A DNA stretch of 19,448 nucleotides. Origin: Euryarchaeota archaeon UBA433 (GTDB taxonomy: Archaea; Thermoplasmatota; Poseidoniia; Poseidoniales; Poseidoniaceae). The DNA is taken from contig DAFX01000064.1 of assembly GCA_002495535.1 (NCBI GenBank), positions 1 to 19,448 on the forward strand, read 5' to 3'. The position numbers were made by a program, and so were the translations under genes. Position 1 is the first letter of the stretch. Each line of letters starts with the position of its first letter. Shown piece by piece: positions 1-7,497 of this stretch. The notes under the pieces are model-generated. The model saw only the letters and a list, made by a program, of their open reading frames with translations. It had not been told where the DNA came from and made no database searches.

Positions 1-75
1 GCCACCGTGGCTTAGCGGTATAGCACCTCATTGGTAATGAGGAGGTCGCGAGTTCAATTCTCGCCGGTGGCTCCA
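1..75 (+). tRNA. tRNA-Thr (anticodon GGT)
   Basis: A complete cloverleaf is readable. The acceptor stem GCCACCG pairs with CGGTGGC (65-71). The anticodon stem CCTCA/TGAGG encloses the loop TTGGTAA with anticodon GGT, which reads ACC and ACU threonine codons. The T arm is GCGAG-TTCAATT-CTCGC. The discriminator base is T72 and a CCA follows at 73-75, so the 3' CCA appears to be encoded. The gene starts at the first base of the window, so its promoter is not visible. Confidence 0.95.
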
Positions 76-109
76 CCCAATCACAGGATGATTGCCCTCA
101 ACACCGTTG

Positions 110-913
110 TCATTCATCATCATGGTCGGCAGCACCGCTCTCAATCAAGTTTTTGAGATCAGCAATTTCGAATTTGAGGTCTTGGAGGATCTTGGAAAAA
201 CCATGATCATCTTCATCTTCAATGTCGATGGCTGCCATTGTGTTGGTGAACACAGCAATGAACATATTGAGAAACGTGAAGGATGTACTGATGATGTAGG
301 TCACAAAAAAGGCCGCAGCCCACCAACCTTGTTCATCCACGATCATCCGAGCAATACCGTTGGACCATGATTCAAGGGTCATGATTTGGAAAAGTGAATA
401 GAGCGATAAACCAAGGTTACCGAAGTACATCTCTCCAGCATCCCCTCCATCGCTAAATAACATGGTGCCCATAACTGAAAACACATACATGACAATGACC
501 AAAAGCCAACTTATTGCCGCAATACCACGCAATGATCTCAACATGGCTTCCACCATACGTTGCATCTCTGGCATGCTCGATACTAAGCGCAGGGCTCTGA
601 AGACACGGAACACACGAAGAACACTCAGCGGTCCTGTCGTCGGTGATATCGAACACAGAATAATTACAAAATCAAAGTTATTCCATGAGTCCTTGAAGAA
701 CCCAAAACCGCCGCCTAATAGACGAATGAGCAGTTCAATTATGAAAATCCACAGGATCACAGCATCAAGTGCCTCCAAGACGGTTGTGGTGGGTTTTGAC
801 CATGAAAAGGTCTCCATACCAATGGTCACGGCGTTGAGAACAATTAACGATAGAATAGCGTTCTGAAATCGAGAACTTTCAGACAAATCATGGCACTTTG
901 AACTAAAACTCAT
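110..913 (-). CDS. Voltage-gated sodium channel, single-domain (BacNav/NaChBac-like)
   Basis: A 267-residue six-helix channel subunit expected to form a homotetrameric voltage-gated pore in the cytoplasmic membrane. S1 is at about 16-35, S2 45-66, S3 76-90, S4 96-113, S5 129-153 and S6 199-225. S4 carries arginines at every third position (R100, R103, R106, R109), the classic voltage sensor. The pore loop contains TLESWSN (179-185), nearly identical to the selectivity filters of bacterial sodium channels (TLESWAS in NaChBac, TLESWSM in NavAb). After S6 comes an acidic neck (DIEDEDD, about 230-236), then a short amphipathic helix at 239-258 resembling the tetramerising C-terminal coiled coil of BacNav. 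Length matches the family (about 260-280). A strong A/T-rich TATA-like element lies about 29 bases upstream of the ATG, fitting a leaderless or near-leaderless mRNA. Sodium selectivity is inferred from the filter; a calcium-permeable variant is less likely because the filter lacks extra acidic residues. Presence in an archaeon is notable. Confidence 0.93.
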   Translation of the reverse strand: MSFSSKCHDLSESSRFQNAILSLIVLNAVTIGMETFSWSKPTTTVLEALDAVILWIFIIELLIRLLGGGFGFFKDSWNNFDFVIILCSISPTTGPLSVLRVFRVFRALRLVSSMPEMQRMVEAMLRSLRGIAAISWLLVIVMYVFSVMGTMLFSDGGDAGEMYFGNLGLSLYSLFQIMTLESWSNGIARMIVDEQGWWAAAFFVTYIISTSFTFLNMFIAVFTNTMAAIDIEDEDDHGFSKILQDLKFEIADLKNLIESGAADHDDE

Positions 914-935
914 GACGATACGTCGCCTTGGTTGC

Positions 936-948
936 TTAAAATTTTTAA
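936..948 (-). promoter_or_regulatory. TATA-like promoter element of the sodium-channel gene
   Basis: On the minus strand the element reads TTAAAAATTTTAA and is centred about 29 bases upstream of the channel ATG (913). Archaeal TATA boxes sit about 26 bases before the start of transcription, so the mRNA would begin within a few bases of the start codon. The element is nearly symmetric, so direction is set only by context. No Shine-Dalgarno sequence precedes the ATG, which fits leaderless initiation. Confidence 0.6.
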
Positions 949-1048
949 CCCGAATATTGGGAGGAGTACCGATTTAATCTCATTAACATAGGCAGGCGTG
1001 ACTCGTTGTCATGACTGCCAACCACAAACGACAATGTGCACTAGAAGA

Positions 1049-1134
1049 TGGCGCCGAGAGAGAGATTTGAACTCCCGAGGGACGGGCCCACGCGATTTCC
1101 AGTCGCGCGCACTACCAGGCTATGCGATCTCGGC
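1049..1134 (-). tRNA. tRNA-Ser (anticodon GGA)
   Basis: A type II tRNA on the minus strand. Acceptor GCCGAGA (5' end at 1134) pairs with TCTCGGC (1053-1059). Anticodon stem CGCGA/TCGCG encloses CTGGAAA, giving anticodon GGA for UCC and UCU serine codons. A long variable arm (GGG/CCC stem) is present, as expected for serine, and the T arm is GGGAG-TTCAAAT-CTCTC. The discriminator is G, followed by an encoded CCA (1051-1049). A TATA-like element lies about 31 bases upstream. Confidence 0.95.
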
Positions 1135-1160
1135 TTGTAACCCGCCCACTTGCCTTCTCC

Positions 1161-1170
1161 GTTTAATGCT
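1161..1170 (-). promoter_or_regulatory. Probable TATA element for tRNA-Ser
   Basis: The minus strand reads AGCATTAAAC, centred about 31 bases upstream of the 5' end of tRNA-Ser (1134). This is the distance expected for an archaeal TATA box driving a tRNA with little or no leader. The rest of 1135-1243 shows no coding potential I can support, apart from a weak TATA-like CATATGG near 1219-1225 that could serve the next gene on the plus strand. Confidence 0.4.
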
Positions 1171-1243
1171 CACTGAAAAAATCACTCGCAAGAAGGAGGG
1201 GGGACGGGCGAAAGAACTCATATGGTGACCCACTAGCCCTGCC

Positions 1244-2380
1244 ATGAGCGAGGAGGTCGTTCCTGACTCCACTGTTGATGGGGTTCACGGAGAAATGCCG
1301 TTTCGCCTGCGGGATTTCGACCCATTCTTCGCCTTTTCATCGATCCATAGATTTGGTGAACCCGTCGATTCACTCCAGTGTCAATTGCGTTTCCAATGTC
1401 GATTGGCCCTTCATGAATGGGAACGAAAGCATTGGGTCACTCTTGCCCTTGGAGCAGTTGCGTTCCTACTTGGTTCACTCTCGACCGAAATCACCAGCGG
1501 TGGCGACCCAATGTTGATCGGAACAGAGGGCCTTCAAGCCCTTTCAGCCGTTGTCTTTCTCCAAATGTTGGTCTCCATCATCTTATGGGGCTGGTTTGCC
1601 ATTCAAATTTGGAGCATGTTCCCAATCATGAGAACTCATGCCATTTCCTTACTGGTGTTCTGGAATTTGTTCGTCGTGGCCCAAATCTTTTACCACGAAA
1701 CGAACCCCGCTTTCCCACAAAATCTCAACCTTTCAGACACGATGGTTGGGACATTGTTTGTGCTCATCGTTCTTTTCTTCATCTATTTCTTTTGGAAAGC
1801 AGTCACAGAAACAAGAGACCTCCACATAGAAGAATATCACCTTCACGAAGATGTTCGATTAATGGAAATGGAAATGGCTGAGCATTCCCTTATCGGATGG
1901 GGCTTCGTTCTGGTCGCTTGGACATGCACAGCTATGTTTTCGGCTTGGGCAGGTACGCATTACATCGCAAACCGAATAGGGGGAAGCGGCCTCATTCTCA
2001 CCGCACATATCATCACCGGACTCGCTACACTCCCGATGTTGATCATGGTCATTTGGTACCCTCAGAGAATGCTTGGCCAAGACACAATAGTACGAACACG
2101 GGCTGCATTAGCAGCCGAAACAGAACTTGCAAACGCATCTGCTCCTTCCGGACCCAAGAGCGGTTCTTTTTGCCCAGAATGCGATGCTGAGGTCCCAATT
2201 TCACGGAATAAAAACGGAGAATTGCAACTGCCGTGCCAAACTCAGGGCTGCTCAAAAATATGCACGGTTGGCTCAAAGTGCCCCAGTTGTAAAACTCCGG
2301 CACCAACGCGCTTTGATTGTCCGACTTGTGGCATCAACGCCCCAATATTAGATTTCATTTCAGACGTGGAGGCATGGTAA
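1244..2380 (+). CDS. Six-helix membrane protein with C-terminal zinc-ribbon cysteines, function unknown
   Basis: I do not recognise the family. The 378-residue protein has a soluble N-terminal stretch (1-60) and six likely membrane helices at about 64-80, 97-122, 131-150, 167-186, 216-236 and 248-270. A charged segment at 188-213 rich in Glu and His separates helices 4 and 5. The C-terminal soluble tail (about 305-365) has CxxC pairs at C310/C313, C346/C349 and C359/C362, plus C331, C336 and C340, consistent with two zinc-ribbon-like knuckles on one side of the membrane. The ATG at 1244 starts close after a weak TATA-like CATATGG, with no clear ribosome binding site. Its stop shares one base with the start of the downstream cysteine desulfurase gene (TAATG), so the two are probably co-translated. 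Zinc binding is inferred from cysteine spacing only; the site could instead hold another metal or iron-sulfur cluster, which would be interesting beside a desulfurase. Confidence 0.8.
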   Translation: MSEEVVPDSTVDGVHGEMPFRLRDFDPFFAFSSIHRFGEPVDSLQCQLRFQCRLALHEWERKHWVTLALGAVAFLLGSLSTEITSGGDPMLIGTEGLQALSAVVFLQMLVSIILWGWFAIQIWSMFPIMRTHAISLLVFWNLFVVAQIFYHETNPAFPQNLNLSDTMVGTLFVLIVLFFIYFFWKAVTETRDLHIEEYHLHEDVRLMEMEMAEHSLIGWGFVLVAWTCTAMFSAWAGTHYIANRIGGSGLILTAHIITGLATLPMLIMVIWYPQRMLGQDTIVRTRAALAAETELANASAPSGPKSGSFCPECDAEVPISRNKNGELQLPCQTQGCSKICTVGSKCPSCKTPAPTRFDCPTCGINAPILDFISDVEAW

Positions 2381-3597
2381 TGGATTTCAGAGCAAAAAGA
2401 GAAGACTTCCCCACATTGAGGGATGAGAATGCACCGGCTTACCTTGACAATGCCTGTGTGACGCTGCGCCCCGACAGTGTGATCAACGCAATCCACGAGT
2501 ATTACACCACAGGACCTGGTTGTGGAGGGCGGTCGGTTCACCGTTACGGGACTAAAATATCTCAAGCAACATCTGCTTCACGTGCCAAATTGGGCACATT
2601 CCTTAACGCGAGAAGCAACAATGAAGTCGTTTTCACCAGAAATGCGACCCAATCTTTGAACCAAGTTGCTCATGGGATGTCTTGGGAAAAAGGAGATGTG
2701 GTCCTCACAACTGACCGGGAACACAACTCCAACCTCGTGCCGTGGCTTCAACTGGAGCAAGAGCAGGGTATTGACCACAGGGTGGTTGCGTCCCGTCCAG
2801 ACAACACGTTTGATCTCGAGGCTTTTGAGGCGGCCTGTGCAGATGCCGGTTCAAAGTTGAAGATGGTATCCGTAAGCCATGTTGGCAACTTGGATGGAAT
2901 CTGCCTTCCAATCAAAGAGGTGGCAAAGATCGCTCACGATCACGGGGCGCTTATCTGCGTCGATGGGGCTCAATCTACACCTCATATGGACGTAGACGTA
3001 CAGGACCTCGACATCGATTTCATGGCCTTTTCAATTCACAAAATGTGTGGCCCATCTGGCATGGGTGGCCTGTGGGGTCGTTACGAACTTCTGGACAACC
3101 TCCGCACGATTCAAGCCGGAGGTCAAACCGTTCAAACATCACATTACGATTCACTTGAATGGGCCGCACCTCCGGCACGTTTCGAAGGTGGACTTGGACA
3201 CTTTTCAGGCATGATGGCGACTGGAGCGGCCATTGATTACCTCAGTGCATTGGACATGAATGCTGTCCAAGAACAGGAAATAAAACTGAACCGGATTATG
3301 AGCAAAACAGTCAGAGGGTTGGATGGTGTGGACATCATCGGTCCAGAGGATGCCGCCCAACGAGGAGGTATATGCTCAATACTCATGCATGAATTACCAG
3401 CCCATGATATCGCATTGTTGCTCGACGAGGCAGCAGGCGTCATGGTCCGAAGCGGCCAACATTGCGTTCACTCTTGGTTTAACAACAGAGGTCACCTCAA
3501 CGGATCGCTCAGAGCATCAGCATACTTTTACAACACGGAGGAGGAAGCGAAATTATTCGCAGACACCTTTGAGGAAGCGGTCCAAGCGTTCAGTTGA
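2380..3597 (+). CDS. sufS: Cysteine desulfurase, SufS-like (class V aminotransferase fold)
   Basis: A 405-residue PLP enzyme expected to release sulfur from L-cysteine as an enzyme-bound persulfide for iron-sulfur cluster or thiolated-cofactor synthesis in the cytoplasm. The cofactor-binding lysine is K221 in FSIHKMCGPSGMGGLWG; the PLP-contacting segments are CVDGAQ (D195) and REHNSN (H116). The persulfide-forming cysteine is C362 in RSGQHCVHSW, matching the RxGxHC signature of group II (SufS/CsdA) enzymes. I chose ATG 2380 because GGAGG at 2368-2372 is spaced seven bases from it; an in-frame ATG at 2374 lies too close. The start overlaps the upstream stop by one base, and its own stop overlaps the protease start in the same way (TGATG). 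No sufB, sufC, sufD, sufE or iscU gene is visible nearby, so the sulfur acceptor is unknown. The fold also covers selenocysteine lyase and cysteine sulfinate desulfinase activity. Confidence 0.88.
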   Translation: MDFRAKREDFPTLRDENAPAYLDNACVTLRPDSVINAIHEYYTTGPGCGGRSVHRYGTKISQATSASRAKLGTFLNARSNNEVVFTRNATQSLNQVAHGMSWEKGDVVLTTDREHNSNLVPWLQLEQEQGIDHRVVASRPDNTFDLEAFEAACADAGSKLKMVSVSHVGNLDGICLPIKEVAKIAHDHGALICVDGAQSTPHMDVDVQDLDIDFMAFSIHKMCGPSGMGGLWGRYELLDNLRTIQAGGQTVQTSHYDSLEWAAPPARFEGGLGHFSGMMATGAAIDYLSALDMNAVQEQEIKLNRIMSKTVRGLDGVDIIGPEDAAQRGGICSILMHELPAHDIALLLDEAAGVMVRSGQHCVHSWFNNRGHLNGSLRASAYFYNTEEEAKLFADTFEEAVQAFS

Positions 3598-4838
3598 TGA
3601 CTATGGATGAAAATTTTAGTTGGGACGATGCTGTAGCATCCGTGGCTGATGGCGCCCAATTACCTCAATTGCCTCCAATCCCACAAATGGATTCGGAGCA
3701 AAGCCGTTTGATTCCACCCTCCACACGAGAATCACAACATCTTGAGTCGGATATTGCGATGGCCAAAAAAATTGTCAGTTTCAGCCTCTCTTTGGTCATG
3801 ATCGTAAGCCTCGCTTATGTCGGCTTTGTGGTGTTTGACGGGGCGGAATTCACCGGCTACCGCCCGGGTGGTGCTGCTTTAGAGGCTCAAGAGACGTATG
3901 CAGATTTGATCCAAGCAGACCAAGTATCGCTAACAGGCAAGGGAGTCACAGTATGCATCGTTGATTCCGGTTTGAACACGAACCATCAGGATCTCGAAAA
4001 CCTTGAGGTTTCAAAATGGAAAGACTTCGTGGGAGGAGAAAGTCAGCCCTATGACGACCACGGCCATGGAACGAGCATGGCAGGCATTCTTGTTGCAGAC
4101 GGTTGGATGCAAGGTATCGCTCCTAAGGTCGAACTCTTGGTTGCTAAAGCTCTAGCAGAGAATGGATCTGGTGATGACAGTGTCGTTGCCGAAGCCATAG
4201 ATTGGTGCGCCAGCAATGGAGCACAAATCATTTCGCTTTCACTCGGAGGTGCTCCTGGTATTCTCCCCTTCAATTTTGGAACCGATCGAAGTTCAGCACA
4301 GGCTGCTGAAGACGCTATCGAATCTGGGATTTACGTGGTCGCTGCTGCCGGTAATGACGGAGGAGAAAACGACGATGGTGACGTAGCAACACCCTGCAGC
4401 GAAACGGCAGTGATATGCGTGGGTGGGGTCACACAATCGGGAACGCACTGGGAAGGTTCCTCTGTTGGAGATAACAACGGCCGTTTGTGGCCACTACCGA
4501 TCATCACCCCCCGATCAGACCCGCACAAGAAACCAGAGGTTGTAGCCCCAGCTGAGATGGTTGCAGTCATCAACAAAGAAGGTACATGGTCACTGAGCGA
4601 CGGAACCAGTGCAGCAACCGTATACGTCACCGGCGCTCTTGCTCTGCTGTTGCAAAACAACCCAGAGCTTGCTGCGAACGGCTCACAAGGGAGCGTCTCA
4701 AACATCAATCAAGTGAAGGAATGGATGGCACAATCATCACGACCAAAAGCCAATCAAGACGGGCATGATGACAATTATGGCTATGGTTTGCTGCAAATCG
4801 AAGCACTCATTGAGGCTGCAAACCCTGATCCTGAATGA
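3597..4838 (+). CDS. Membrane-anchored subtilisin-like serine protease (peptidase family S8)
   Basis: A 413-residue protein with a polar N-terminal segment (1-55), one membrane helix at about 57-80, and an extracytoplasmic subtilase domain at about 112-405. The catalytic triad is visible: Asp123 in TVCIVDSGLN, His157 in DDHGHGTSMAG and Ser338 in SDGTSAATVYVTGA, with the oxyanion-hole Asn253 in AAAGNDG. The long N-terminal extension before the helix suggests a signal anchor rather than a cleaved signal peptide, which would tether the enzyme to the cell surface. Little sequence lies between helix and catalytic domain, so a classical inhibitory propeptide appears short or absent. The ATG at 3597 shares a base with the upstream stop; a second ATG at 3603 is possible. 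As the third gene of a coupled operon with a zinc-ribbon membrane protein and a cysteine desulfurase, its role there is unclear; general degradation of external protein would suit a marine heterotroph. Confidence 0.9.
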   Translation: MTMDENFSWDDAVASVADGAQLPQLPPIPQMDSEQSRLIPPSTRESQHLESDIAMAKKIVSFSLSLVMIVSLAYVGFVVFDGAEFTGYRPGGAALEAQETYADLIQADQVSLTGKGVTVCIVDSGLNTNHQDLENLEVSKWKDFVGGESQPYDDHGHGTSMAGILVADGWMQGIAPKVELLVAKALAENGSGDDSVVAEAIDWCASNGAQIISLSLGGAPGILPFNFGTDRSSAQAAEDAIESGIYVVAAAGNDGGENDDGDVATPCSETAVICVGGVTQSGTHWEGSSVGDNNGRLWPLPIITPRSDPHKKPEVVAPAEMVAVINKEGTWSLSDGTSAATVYVTGALALLLQNNPELAANGSQGSVSNINQVKEWMAQSSRPKANQDGHDDNYGYGLLQIEALIEAANPDPE

Positions 4839-4839
4839 T

Positions 4840-5583
4840 TCAGCGAGGGATCATTGCCACCAAGGTTCCACCAAACAACGGCATGAAGCCAATATGGTGA
4901 GTTTCATTCGACGACTGGATCAATTCAATCCATGCGTTGAAGCCCTCGACCAGTGCCATTCCTTCTGTGTCCTCCGGATCCACATCACCAACCGGCATGT
5001 CTGGTTCAAGGGTGAAAAGAACACCTCCCGGTGCAAGGAAAGGAAGCATCAATTCGACGTTCTTTGCACGAATTGAGGACTTCCCATCGACGATAATCGC
5101 ATCCGCTTCGGGCTGTATCGGGGCATCTCCCACTTCCAAACCAGTCGATGAAGCAGCTTTCCAAGCGAGGGTTTCCCCGACCAACGCATCGAGCACACCT
5201 ACGACGATTTTCGTGTAGGACTCACCCTCATACCTTGTCATTAGCCGATGAATGATGACCGCAAACTTAGCACCGTTTTCGATGATATCATAGCGTTCTG
5301 GAGTGAAACCATCCTGAACAAATAGATCATAAATCCATGCTGAGCGGTGACCAATTCCACCACCTACTTCGATGACTCTGTTCGGTTTCAAGCGACCCAG
5401 TGCATCTCGTAGGCGACGATGTGCTGAAATCGACCATGTCGAGAGGCCCATATGTTGCAATTGGGTGCTGATATTTGCAGCGATTTCAGGTTCATCCCGT
5501 ACACGAGAAGCATCTGCAGTAAGCAACTGAGCGAGGATCTCATCCTTGTTCACCTCTGGAGAAGTGGAATGCTCGCTGGCCAT
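4840..5583 (-). CDS. Class I SAM-dependent methyltransferase-like protein
   Basis: A 247-residue protein with a Rossmann-type methyltransferase core. Motif I is VIEVGGGIGH at 70-79, a second-strand acidic position follows at D99/E102, ADAIIVDGKSS (160-170) supplies the motif-IV-like aspartate, and FLAPGGVLF (182-190) matches the strand-5 region seen in O-methyltransferases. No substrate can be assigned. The start at 5583 is supported by a GGAGG (plus-strand 5591-5595) seven bases upstream. The gene diverges from the zinc-finger gene at 5671 and converges with the subtilase gene with a single base between stop codons. Motif I has three glycines in the usual places, so cofactor binding is plausible; the enzyme could act on a small molecule or a protein. 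Confidence 0.75.
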   Translation of the reverse strand: MASEHSTSPEVNKDEILAQLLTADASRVRDEPEIAANISTQLQHMGLSTWSISAHRRLRDALGRLKPNRVIEVGGGIGHRSAWIYDLFVQDGFTPERYDIIENGAKFAVIIHRLMTRYEGESYTKIVVGVLDALVGETLAWKAASSTGLEVGDAPIQPEADAIIVDGKSSIRAKNVELMLPFLAPGGVLFTLEPDMPVGDVDPEDTEGMALVEGFNAWIELIQSSNETHHIGFMPLFGGTLVAMIPR

Positions 5584-5622
5584 GTTTGTGCCTCCTGCAA
5601 CTTCCCCTTGAAGCCTCGCATT

Positions 5623-5634
5623 CCTCTAAAGAGG
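5623..5634. promoter_or_regulatory. Possible shared promoter or operator element (CCTCT-AA-AGAGG)
   Basis: A short inverted repeat, CCTCT and AGAGG separated by AA, sits in the 87-base gap between two divergent genes. Its A/T centre could serve as a TATA-like core in either direction: about 40 bases before each start codon, giving a short leader. The evidence is spacing and symmetry only. Confidence 0.25.
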
Positions 5635-5670
5635 CCGGTGACTTCAAACGAGAGGGATTCCGCGCCTAGC

Positions 5671-6459
5671 ATGGGGAAGCGCATGGATGAACCTGAAGAA
5701 ATGGAGGATTTCTATGAAGAGGAGGAAGTCTTCTTGGAAAATGCAGTCCATTGTCCGGTGTGCGATGAACTCACAGGTCACGAGATCCTCACAGAGAAAT
5801 TGAAGGGCACTGGAAAAGACTACCTCCTGAAGTGCATCGATTGCTCAAAGGTTCACACCGTCCACCTCAGACCGCCACCAGTCGTGGAAATTCCGTTTAT
5901 TCTCACAGAGGGACCATCCTCCAGCACCTCAAAATTGGAAATCGATGCTGATGAAATGATTGAGCTGGAAGATGTGTTCAAGGATGGGGAAAAACTTTGG
6001 AAAATCAACCAAATTGAAATGAAAAATGGCCGGAAGGCAAAGCGGGCTGAAGCGAGTCTGATTGCAAGGGCTTCTGCACTGCGATGTGATATGGTCCGAG
6101 TGAAGATCACCATGACTCGAGGTGAAGATTCAGAGGCGGACGTGCTCATCGTTCCTGAAGCAACAACATACACTGCGAGTAAACTCATCGAAATTGAAGG
6201 GCATGAATGGCGGATTCGTGCGATACACACCGGAAAGGGACGAACATTGCGAGGCACTGTAGACGCTCCAGACATCAAGCGTATGTACCTCCATGAACCG
6301 CCAAACCCGGAGCATTTCGAACCGCGGACGCCTCGTGAACGAAGGCAGGCTTGGAAAGAAGGTCGGTTGGGTTTCAATCCAAACCCGGTTCTGCCCAAAG
6401 AAATCATCAAAAAAGGTGTCAAGCCTGAATCCCGACGGAAAAAGAAGCCAAGGCGCTGA
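5671..6459 (+). CDS. HVO_0476-like zinc-finger protein
   Basis: A 262-residue protein. An acidic N-terminus (7-24) is followed by a zinc-ribbon with C28/C31 (CPVC) and C55/C58 (CIDC). A central beta-rich region (about 70-210) resembles the archaeal HVO_0476 family in its DEMIELEDVFKDGEKLWKI segment. A strongly basic C-terminal tail follows (about 216-262, ending in a cluster of Arg and Lys), which may contact nucleic acid or ribosome. The family has no established biochemical role that I know of. I chose ATG 5671, the first ATG after the divergent promoter region; ATG 5683 (MDEPEEME) is an alternative. The frame is open further upstream to 5452, but that part lies opposite the methyltransferase gene and has no family resemblance. 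The stop directly abuts the stop of the convergent proline dehydrogenase gene. Confidence 0.8.
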   Translation: MGKRMDEPEEMEDFYEEEEVFLENAVHCPVCDELTGHEILTEKLKGTGKDYLLKCIDCSKVHTVHLRPPPVVEIPFILTEGPSSSTSKLEIDADEMIELEDVFKDGEKLWKINQIEMKNGRKAKRAEASLIARASALRCDMVRVKITMTRGEDSEADVLIVPEATTYTASKLIEIEGHEWRIRAIHTGKGRTLRGTVDAPDIKRMYLHEPPNPEHFEPRTPRERRQAWKEGRLGFNPNPVLPKEIIKKGVKPESRRKKKPRR

Positions 6460-7437
6460 TTAAGGACGATTGGTCCAAGGCATCAAAAAGGCCTTTGCGA
6501 CTTGGGCTCCAACGGTTGGATTTTCCTTCAACCTTCGAATGCTGTATTCGTACCATTTTTCCCCATACGGAATGTAAACTCTAGTCCGATGACCTGCGGC
6601 AGACAACTTTCTACGAAGTGGCCCACGAACACCAAGGAGCATTTGGAATTCATACCCTGGCCCTTTGGCATTCCGAGCGGGCCCAGCATTCGGTCTGGGA
6701 TCAGGAATCCCCGGACCCATGCCGTGGGATTCGAGAGCGGATTTTGCATACTCGACCACAGGAAGATCATGGCTTGCAATCGAACAGTACGCACCTGCAG
6801 CGAGCATGCGATCAATGCAGGCGTTTGTAGCGTCCACGATGTCTTGATAGCCCGAATAGGAGATTTCTTCCGGCTCGAGGTAAATACCCTTACAGATTCG
6901 ATAATCGGCTGCAGGCCCTAGATCCACCTCTAGGTCGTTGATGTCATCGAGGGTTCTAAACAATCGACCCTGCAACACCGTTCCGACATTTGTCAAGCCT
7001 TGGCGATGCAAATCCAGAACCACTTGAATCGTGTCGGTTGTGACCCTGTGGTCTTCCATATCGAGACGGACAAACATGTTGTGCTCGTTGGCCATACGAA
7101 CAAGTTTTTCGATGTTTTCCATTCCCTTTTTCTTGTCGATCAGCAACCCGAATGCAGTTGGTTTGATCGACAAATTGGCATCCAATTTATTTGAGGAAAT
7201 GGCATCGACCACCCTCACGTATTCCTCGAGGAAAAAATTAGCCTGTTCAAGGTTGGTAATTTCTTCGCCAAGAACATCGACAGTGAAGCACGCCCCTTCT
7301 GAACTTAGACGTTGCATCACTTCCACGGCATCATTCAAACTCGGACCCGCCACATATCGGCGTGAAACCCAGCCGACAAACCATTTCGGCATTCGTACAG
7401 TGGCGGCGACAACGGTTCGTGAAAAAAGCCCGACCAT
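6460..7437 (-). CDS. Proline dehydrogenase (FAD-dependent)
   Basis: A 325-residue monofunctional proline dehydrogenase that oxidises L-proline to pyrroline-5-carboxylate with FAD, passing electrons to the respiratory chain at the membrane. Family motifs are clear: LSIKPTAFGL (89-98), VRLDME (123-128), VLQGRL (154-159), RICKGIYLEP (180-189), SIASHD (219-224), YEFQMLLGV (262-270) and, near the C-terminus, VYIPYGEKWYEYSIRRLKENP (287-307), which holds the substrate-binding tyrosine and paired arginines. Length fits the compact stand-alone type. I chose ATG 7437, preceded by a G-rich stretch; the open frame begins five codons earlier at a TTG. It lies 60 bases downstream of dtdA on the same strand and may share its transcript. 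The partner P5C dehydrogenase is not in the window. Use of proline as a carbon and nitrogen source fits a protein-degrading marine heterotroph. Confidence 0.93.
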   Translation of the reverse strand: MVGLFSRTVVAATVRMPKWFVGWVSRRYVAGPSLNDAVEVMQRLSSEGACFTVDVLGEEITNLEQANFFLEEYVRVVDAISSNKLDANLSIKPTAFGLLIDKKKGMENIEKLVRMANEHNMFVRLDMEDHRVTTDTIQVVLDLHRQGLTNVGTVLQGRLFRTLDDINDLEVDLGPAADYRICKGIYLEPEEISYSGYQDIVDATNACIDRMLAAGAYCSIASHDLPVVEYAKSALESHGMGPGIPDPRPNAGPARNAKGPGYEFQMLLGVRGPLRRKLSAAGHRTRVYIPYGEKWYEYSIRRLKENPTVGAQVAKAFLMPWTNRP

Positions 7438-7497
7438 GCCCCCACCTAACAACCGCTCAGCATAGGGGATTCATGAGGCTTGTTGCTTCCCCTTCAG

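Noticed and set aside
453..866. Antisense open frames within the sodium-channel gene
   Set aside because: They are shadows of a gene with clear channel motifs on the minus strand.
998..1228. Open frame across 998-1228 on the plus strand
   Set aside because: It runs antisense through tRNA-Ser and has no protein-like composition; it is explained by the tRNA.
5452..5670. 73-codon upstream extension of the zinc-finger gene
   Set aside because: It lies opposite the start of the methyltransferase gene, crosses the divergent promoter region, and adds nothing resembling the family; ATG 5671 is a better start.
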